A DNA stretch of 64,000 nt, from positions 15,158-79,157 of the forward strand of contig JBLHLW010000012.1 in NCBI GenBank assembly GCA_047621345.1, read 5' to 3'. Shown here piece after piece: positions 59,162 to 64,000 of the stretch. This stretch comes from Actimicrobium sp047621345. GTDB taxonomy: Bacteria; Pseudomonadota; Gammaproteobacteria; Burkholderiales; Burkholderiaceae_D. The notes under the pieces were generated by a model, which ran no database searches, was not told the origin of the DNA, and saw only the letters and a list, made by a program, of their open reading frames with translations. The first letter of the stretch is position 1, and every line of letters starts with the position of its first letter. Position numbers and translations under genes: made by a program.

Positions 59162-60346
59162 TTATTCAAGATGGACTGCTTTGTGCGGTGCGCGTGGTTC
59201 ATCCTGCATTGCGCTGAGTCGCGTGCCCAGTTTGGCAAGGCTGGTGCCAAAGTTAATTTTTTGGTAGCCCATCGCCAGTTGCACACCGACCGACTGAATC
59301 GGGGTGCGTCGCGTCAGGAACAGCCGCTTGTCGTACAACATGACTGCCAGCATGACTTCATAGGAGCGTCGCCCAAACCTGCTGCTGAGCAGCGTTTCAA
59401 TGCGCATCATCTCGAGATCGCTGGGGCGGTCGGTGTGCTGCATCTCGTTGAAGCATGCCGGTCCCATCATCTGTACTGCCTGCAGCAGAGGCTGCATGGT
59501 GGTACGCATGTCTGGTGGTGGTTCCAATAGCGTATTCCAATGCCGGGCGGCCTCTTCCGGCGTGTCGGTGGCAACGAAATGACGTAACCGCTGGAGGTAG
59601 TCGTCTACTGGCTTGGGTGCATTTGATGGCAAGCTCTGTTTGCGACACGCCGCGCGCAGTGCAGGACCGTGCAAGCGGGCCTGCAGCAATCCGGTCTCGA
59701 TGACCGCCTTGATCAGCGCTGGTTCTGGCGGCAAAGCCAGCAGTTCGGTACCGCGCGCAGCGAGTTCTCGCACTGTCTCGCTGAGCGAAGCTGCACTCGC
59801 ACCGGCATCCATGCGAATCACTGTGCCCTCTGCGGGGTTGACCCACGCTGCGCGCAGCTTGCCCTGGATATGCGGCAGCCACAGCAGCACGCTGGCCGGA
59901 CTGTGAGGACGGGAGATCGTGCTCAGTATTGGCAAGCGTTCGTTGAAAATCGCGCGCACTGTTTTTTCATCGAGACACAATTGACGGGCCACGCTGAGAA
60001 AAGAGTCCGACAAGGCCATCTTTGCCACTAGTGTAACCATCCGCTCGGTGGCGCGGTGGCGCTCTGACACGCCCGGTACGGGTTCATTAAAGGTCTTCAG
60101 GCAGGCATTGCAGCGCATGCGTGCACGCTTGACATCCAGGTCGACGCGCTCACCATCGAACGCCAGGTCGCGTACGCGAAGTCCCATGCGGCCGTAGCGC
60201 ACTGTGCTGGGCGATTGGCAGAGGGTGCAACGGCACGGCCGATTGTCTGTCTCCAGACTGACCACCATGCCGTCAGGCGTTCTTCCGATCGACGTCAGAC
60301 GGACGTCTGCTAGCGGCTGCAACCAGAGGGTGTTTTCGGTTGCCAT
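59162..60346 (-). CDS. ISL3-transposase-derived protein, probably non-catalytic
   Basis: 394 residues. The first ~145 residues are ISL3-like: zinc ligands Cys40/Cys43 and Cys79/Cys82 (CNACLKTF), VRDLAFDGERVDLDVKRARM and the HTH (LSVARQLCLDEKTVRAIFNE). Where the DDE fold should follow, the first Asp site reads VLLWLPHIQGKLRAAWV and the second region ELLALPPEPALIKAV, so the catalytic acids appear lost while the general strand pattern remains. The C-terminal 100 residues are not transposase-like. It is intact, in one frame, with no flanking inverted repeats noticed, so domestication is the working idea. Confidence 0.65.
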   Translation of the reverse strand: MATENTLWLQPLADVRLTSIGRTPDGMVVSLETDNRPCRCTLCQSPSTVRYGRMGLRVRDLAFDGERVDLDVKRARMRCNACLKTFNEPVPGVSERHRATERMVTLVAKMALSDSFLSVARQLCLDEKTVRAIFNERLPILSTISRPHSPASVLLWLPHIQGKLRAAWVNPAEGTVIRMDAGASAASLSETVRELAARGTELLALPPEPALIKAVIETGLLQARLHGPALRAACRKQSLPSNAPKPVDDYLQRLRHFVATDTPEEAARHWNTLLEPPPDMRTTMQPLLQAVQMMGPACFNEMQHTDRPSDLEMMRIETLLSSRFGRRSYEVMLAVMLYDKRLFLTRRTPIQSVGVQLAMGYQKINFGTSLAKLGTRLSAMQDEPRAPHKAVHLE

Positions 60347-60609
60347 CAGGGTGTAGAAAAATTCAGAATAATGCCTCTTTGCATGCGGATTTATTTATGG
60401 ACTTGAAAAAGCGATAGTACACACCAAGTGTAGGTGCTTGAAGGTAAATAGCTCTATTAAATCCCTTATAACTATTTCTCCCGTGGACAAAAGCCAGTTT
60501 GAAGACTATTGTCGGCGCGTCAGAAAAGGTACATAAGATATTCTGTAACCAAGGTTGAGCGATATCGGGCTGAGCACCGATCAAAAATAATAATCAAGAT
60601 GGGAAATTC

Positions 60610-61677
60610 ATGAAGCATTTTCGAATATCGTTTTTAGTAACCCTTATCTGTTTGGGTTTGTCCGCATGGTGGGGCTATACGCATGGCGGAGTCAGCACGG
60701 CATTCGCGGCGCTCGGTATCGCTGTCATCCTGAGCGTGATGGAGGTGTCGCTGTCCTTCGATAACGCGGTGGTCAATGCTTCGGTACTGAAAAACTGGGA
60801 CAAGTTCTGGCAGGATCTCTTTCTGGGGGTGGGAATCATCATTGCCGTGTTCGGCATGCGCCTGATCTTTCCGCTGGTAATCGTCGGTACTGCCGCTGAC
60901 CTGGGTATTGGCGAGGTCTGGACGATGGCGTTGAATGACCCTGCTCAATACGCAATGCACCTGACTAACCATCATGCAGAAGTCGCTGCCTTCGGCGGTG
61001 TGTTCCTGTTGTTAGTCTTCCTTAATTTTCTGCTCGACGACGAAAAAAAGGTGCACTGGCTTGGTATAGTCGAAGAAAAGTTGGGTGCTTTCGGAAGAAT
61101 TTCGTCGGTCCCGGTGCTGGTGGCGCTTGTGGTAGTGCTCGGGATGGTTGGCTTGGTCGATCCGGCCAAACAAGCCGTGGTTCTGACAGCAGGTATCTGG
61201 GGCATCGTGACTTACGTCGGTGTCGACGTCCTCAGCAAGCTTCTTGAAGGCAGCGGTGGAGGCGATGTTGGTGCCATCGTCAAGCGGGGCGGTATCGGCG
61301 CCTTCCTGTATCTCGAAGTACTTGATGCCTCCTTTTCCTTTGATGGTGTTATCGGCGCCTTCGCCATCACGAGCGACGTGATCATCATCATGCTTGGCCT
61401 GGCAATTGGTGCGATGTTCGTCCGTTCGATGACCGTCTATCTGGTCCGTCAGGGCACGCTTGACGAATTTGTTTATCTTGAACATGGTGCCCATTACGCC
61501 ATCGGTATTCTCGCGTTGATCATGTTGGCCAGCATGAAGTATCACGTCTCCGAGATCTTTACCGGTCTCATCGGCGTGGCGTTTATTGCTGCTTCGTTAT
61601 GGTCGTCGGTCAAATACAAACGTCAGGCAGTCCTCGATGAGGCCGAGACCGACGATGAGGACGAGGTCAAGGCATAA
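60610..61677 (+). CDS. DUF475 integral membrane protein (TerC-related)
   Basis: 355 residues, about nine helices. Conserved acidic motifs in membrane segments: VMEVSLSFDNAVVNASVLK (about 42-60) and YLEVLDASFSFDGVIGAFAI (about 237-256). These SFDN/SFDG repeats are the TerC/DUF475 signature and are proposed to bind or move metal ions. It is followed after 17 bp by two TerD genes and then an AIM24 gene, so a membrane-linked stress complex is likely. GGGAAATTC precedes the ATG; the 263-bp upstream region is AT-rich with no gene. Confidence 0.9.
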   Translation: MKHFRISFLVTLICLGLSAWWGYTHGGVSTAFAALGIAVILSVMEVSLSFDNAVVNASVLKNWDKFWQDLFLGVGIIIAVFGMRLIFPLVIVGTAADLGIGEVWTMALNDPAQYAMHLTNHHAEVAAFGGVFLLLVFLNFLLDDEKKVHWLGIVEEKLGAFGRISSVPVLVALVVVLGMVGLVDPAKQAVVLTAGIWGIVTYVGVDVLSKLLEGSGGGDVGAIVKRGGIGAFLYLEVLDASFSFDGVIGAFAITSDVIIIMLGLAIGAMFVRSMTVYLVRQGTLDEFVYLEHGAHYAIGILALIMLASMKYHVSEIFTGLIGVAFIAASLWSSVKYKRQAVLDEAETDDEDEVKA

Positions 61678-61694
61678 CGCAACAGGAGAATGGT

Positions 61695-62273
61695 GTGGCA
61701 ATCAGCTTGCAAAAGGGTGGCAACGTCAACTTGACGAAGGGCAATCCGGCGTTGAAGCAAGTACTCGTCGGGTTGGGCTGGGCAGCCCGAGCCTCCGGAG
61801 GGGCGGATTTTGATCTGGACGCCAGTTTGTTTATGGTGCAAGAAAACGGAAAAGTGCGCGGCGACCACGATTTCATTTTTTACAACCAGCTTGCGTCACT
61901 CTGCGGTTCAATCGAGCACACGGGTGACAATCAGACGGGTGAAGGCGACGGCGACGATGAGGCCATGAAGGTCAAGCTCGACAGCGTCCCGGCGGAGATT
62001 GTGCGTTTGGTGGTGGTAGTGACGATTCATGATGCCGCTTTGCGCAAGCAGAATTTCGGCATGGTCGAAGAGGCCTACATCCGGATTGTCAACCTCGAGA
62101 CGAAAACAGAAGTTGTCCGGTTTGATCTTTCCGAAGATTATTCGACACAGACCGCGATGGTCTTTGCCGAGGTCTACCGGCATCAGGGTGAGTGGAAATT
62201 CAAGGCGGTCGGCCAGGGTTATGCGGGCGGGCTTGAAGCGGTGGCGAAGCAGTTGGGCGTGCAGATTGCGTAA
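61695..62273 (+). CDS. TerD-family protein 1
   Basis: 192 residues, GTG start with AGGAGA 6 nt upstream. Two-lobed TerD fold with calcium-binding pattern: SLQKGGNVNLTK, then GLGWAARASGGADFDLDASLF, and GDNQTGEGDGDDEAMKVKLD. The conserved Asp of the usual GLGWD motif is replaced by Ala here, unlike in the next gene, so its Ca2+ site may differ. It shares its N-terminal SLQKGGNVNL with the next gene and they probably arose by duplication. Confidence 0.92.
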   Translation: MAISLQKGGNVNLTKGNPALKQVLVGLGWAARASGGADFDLDASLFMVQENGKVRGDHDFIFYNQLASLCGSIEHTGDNQTGEGDGDDEAMKVKLDSVPAEIVRLVVVVTIHDAALRKQNFGMVEEAYIRIVNLETKTEVVRFDLSEDYSTQTAMVFAEVYRHQGEWKFKAVGQGYAGGLEAVAKQLGVQIA

Positions 62274-62348
62274 CTAGTTGGCAGCTTTGGCTGTTACGCA
62301 GTGGTGTGTCCCTCTTCACTTTTGATTTATTTTATTAGGAGAAATTCA

Positions 62349-62924
62349 ATGGCAATTAGCTTGCAAAAAGGCGGCAACGTCAACCTCAGCAAAGAAGCAC
62401 CAGGCCTGAAAAAAATCATCGTTGGCCTCGGATGGGATCCGCGCGCAACCGATGGTTCAGCGTTTGATCTGGACGCCAGCGCGTTCATGCTGAAAGTCGA
62501 TGGCAAGGTACGTGGCGATCTGGATTTCATTTTTTACCGTAATTTGAAGGCAGCCGATGGCTCCGTGGTTCACGCCGGTGACAACACCGATGGCAGTGGC
62601 GACGGCGACGATGAAAAGCTGACGGTGGATCTGACATTGATCCCTGCCGATATCGACAAAATCTCGTTCGGCGTGACCATCCATGAAGCCGAACAGCGCA
62701 AGCAAAACTTTGGCATGGTGTCGAAAGCCTACATCCGTTGCGTCAATGCTGAGGGAAACGGCGAGCTCACACGTTACGATCTCTCCGAAGACGGATCGAC
62801 CGAAACTGCGATGATTTTTGGTGACCTCTACCGTGCTGGTAGCGAGTGGAAATTCAAGGCGGTTGGCCAGGGCTTCAAAGGCGGTCTGGGCCCACTTGCC
62901 CAGTCGTTTGGCGTCAACGTCTGA
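62349..62924 (+). CDS. TerD-family protein 2
   Basis: 191 residues. It keeps the canonical GLGWDPRATDGSAFDLDASA and HAGDNTDGSGDGDDEKLTVD Ca2+-binding stretches. ATG 62349 has TAGGAGAA 8 nt before it; an in-frame codon upstream is rejected. The tandem pair, with DUF475 upstream, matches the core of tellurite/stress (Ter) systems but the other ter genes are absent here. Confidence 0.93.
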   Translation: MAISLQKGGNVNLSKEAPGLKKIIVGLGWDPRATDGSAFDLDASAFMLKVDGKVRGDLDFIFYRNLKAADGSVVHAGDNTDGSGDGDDEKLTVDLTLIPADIDKISFGVTIHEAEQRKQNFGMVSKAYIRCVNAEGNGELTRYDLSEDGSTETAMIFGDLYRAGSEWKFKAVGQGFKGGLGPLAQSFGVNV

Positions 62925-62948
62925 TCAAGTAACTAAGCGGTGGTATTG

Positions 62949-62978
62949 CGGGAGGAGTCTGTGTAGCAGGTCCTCCCG
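62949..62978 (+). terminator. Stem-loop after the second terD
   Basis: CGGGAGGA (62949-62956) pairs with TCCTCCCG (62971-62978) around 14 nt, in the 183-bp gap before the AIM24 gene. It lacks a T-tract, so it may attenuate rather than stop transcription. Confidence 0.45.
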
Positions 62979-63107
62979 TGTCAGTTTGCCGTACCAGTCG
63001 CGGCGTGAACGCAAACCCGGTGGTGCCAGGTCAACACCTGTCGCCAACTGGCGCTCTCTGTTTTCATGCACTTGTCGGTTTTCCGGTCCAATTCAAGAGA
63101 GGTCTCA

Positions 63108-63833
63108 ATGCCGATTTTCACAGTGACAGGCGATGTAGATCCGTTTTTGCATGTCGCATTCCGGCAGGGTGAAAAAATCTATTGCGAGTCGGATTCGATG
63201 GTGATGATGGAAGCCAATCTTGATCTGAAGGGCCGAATGACCGGCGGGATCATGGGTTCGCTGATGCGGCGTATGGCCAATGGAGAATCATTTTTTCAGC
63301 AGCACATCGAAGCCGTGCGCGGTGATGGTGATTGCCTGCTGTCACCGACATTGCCGGGCGCGATGGAAATCATTGACATCGGTACGACCACCAAGTACCT
63401 GCTCAACGATGGTGCCTTCGTGGCAGCGACTTCGGGCGTCGAGATGAAGTCGCGCATGCAAAGCATCGGCAACGCGCTGTTTGCGCAGTCTGGCGGCTGG
63501 TTCGTCATGGAAGCATCGGGCAGCGGCAAGCTGGCCATCTCGGGTTTCGGATCGCTGTTTCAGCTTGATGTCGTCGCGGGCAAAGACGTCATCATCGACA
63601 ATTCGCATGTCGTCGCTTGGGACAGTACATTGAAGTACGAAGTCAGCGTAACGACCACCGGTGGTGGCGGACTCGGCGGCATGATAGGCGGGATGATCAA
63701 CTCGCAGACCAGCGGCGAAGGGGTCGTTCTGCGTTTCAAAGGCAACGGAAAAATTTTTGTGTGTTCGCGTAATCGTGATGCTTTTTTGGGCTGGATGAAG
63801 AAAGAACTCTCCGGCTCCAAAACCAGTCGTTGA
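63108..63833 (+). CDS. AIM24/TIGR00266-family protein
   Basis: 241 residues, full length. FRQGEKIYCESDSMVMMEAN, GRMTGGIMGSLMRRMANGES and FVMEASGSGKLAISGFGSLF are the repeated beta-structure motifs of the AIM24 (TIGR00266) family, which co-occurs with TerD proteins in bacterial stress clusters. GAGAGG lies 6 nt upstream of ATG 63108. No enzymatic residues are known for the family. Confidence 0.9.
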   Translation: MPIFTVTGDVDPFLHVAFRQGEKIYCESDSMVMMEANLDLKGRMTGGIMGSLMRRMANGESFFQQHIEAVRGDGDCLLSPTLPGAMEIIDIGTTTKYLLNDGAFVAATSGVEMKSRMQSIGNALFAQSGGWFVMEASGSGKLAISGFGSLFQLDVVAGKDVIIDNSHVVAWDSTLKYEVSVTTTGGGGLGGMIGGMINSQTSGEGVVLRFKGNGKIFVCSRNRDAFLGWMKKELSGSKTSR

Positions 63834-63856
63834 GGTTGCTTGCAATGCCGTGTCGG

Positions 63857-64000
63857 AGGGTGGGCACGGGGTTATCGTGCCCACGCGAATGCACCGCCGG
63901 CACGCGACCGGAATTGACGGGCATGGCTGGTGCGCGCGCGTGGGCACTACAAGCCGTGCCCACCCTACGTAGGGTGGGCACGGGGTTATCGTGCCCACGC
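63857..64000. repeat. Three dispersed hairpin repeats after the AIM24 gene
   Basis: GTGGGCAC/GTGCCCAC hairpins at 63860-63884, 63940-63963 and 63974-63998. The last two face each other across CCTACGTAGG, so the flank is itself palindromic. They belong to the family seen at 15.8 and 18.6-18.9 kb and run into the window end, so the cluster may continue. Confidence 0.8.

Noticed and set aside
60347..60609. Manganese (yybP-ykoY) riboswitch before the TerC-like DUF475 gene
   Set aside because: No conserved loop sequences; the region is simply AT-rich.
1..64000. CRISPR array, prophage or complete insertion sequence
   Set aside because: No regularly spaced direct repeats with variable spacers, no phage structural genes, and only a transposase tail and a non-catalytic transposase-like gene were found.

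Overview
The window is bacterial chromosome, about 57 % GC by eye, dense with operons. The gene repertoire and protein sequences (3-oxoacid CoA-transferase pair, RelA with a degenerate hydrolase half, RmuC, LysR/CaiB/TRAP and Liv-type ABC operons, DUF3563, Tad pili) point to a betaproteobacterium of the order Burkholderiales, most like Oxalobacteraceae. That placement is inferred from overall resemblance, not from a marker gene.

Layout. 1-7.1 kb: end of an SDR gene, a DUF3563 protein, a PAS-LuxR regulator divergent from scoAB, an alpha/beta hydrolase, a RidA-family protein, relA and tRNA-Val(GAC). 7.5-17.6 kb: an AGCS amino-acid symporter, a small HTH protein, a candidate small RNA, a lone receiver protein, a BMP-type lipoprotein beside an adenine/adenosine deaminase, an FtsX-like permease, a truncated haemoglobin, rmuC, and sugE/gdx behind a guanidine-II riboswitch. 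17.6-22.3 kb: an AEC carrier, a tandem-duplicated repeat block, a two-component pair and a YeiH-like exporter. 22.3-24.25 kb: a scar zone with a broken oxidoreductase, an ISL3 transposase tail, an AT-rich ankyrin-like gene and copies of a GGGTCAGAGTC repeat.

24.25-32.1 kb is a minus-strand operon joining a Liv-type ABC importer (with a fused permease-ATPase) to a DUF1028 protein, an amidase and a nitrilase-superfamily hydrolase; the inferred role is uptake and hydrolysis of an amide. 32.5-35.1 kb encodes a UvrA-like protein. 35.5-52.4 kb is a complete Tad/Flp pilus locus with its own GAF histidine kinase and response regulator, two Flp prepilins, CpaA peptidase, an unexpected membrane methyltransferase and an unexpected AAA+ ATPase, then CpaB, CpaC, a lipoprotein, TadG, two TadE-like proteins, CpaE, CpaF, TadB, TadC and a TPR lipoprotein. 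The locus lies between a decayed lysR-like fragment and an intact lysR gene.

52.5-58.6 kb: LysR regulator divergent from a CaiB/BaiF CoA-transferase, a TRAP transporter and an enoyl-CoA hydratase, with a perfect LysR-type palindrome between them. 58.6-64 kb: a DUF212 membrane protein, an ISL3-transposase-like protein that seems to have lost its catalytic acids, and a DUF475-TerD-TerD-AIM24 stress cluster. Hairpin repeats with GTGGGCAC/GTGCCCAC arms are scattered at 15.8, 18.6-18.9 and 63.9-64.0 kb.

The points I would look at first are the CpaA plus methyltransferase pair (possible two-gene version of the PilD peptidase/methylase), the AAA+ ATPase in the Tad operon, the lysR sequences at both edges of the Tad locus, the candidate small RNA at 9.7 kb and the transposase-derived protein at 59-60 kb.
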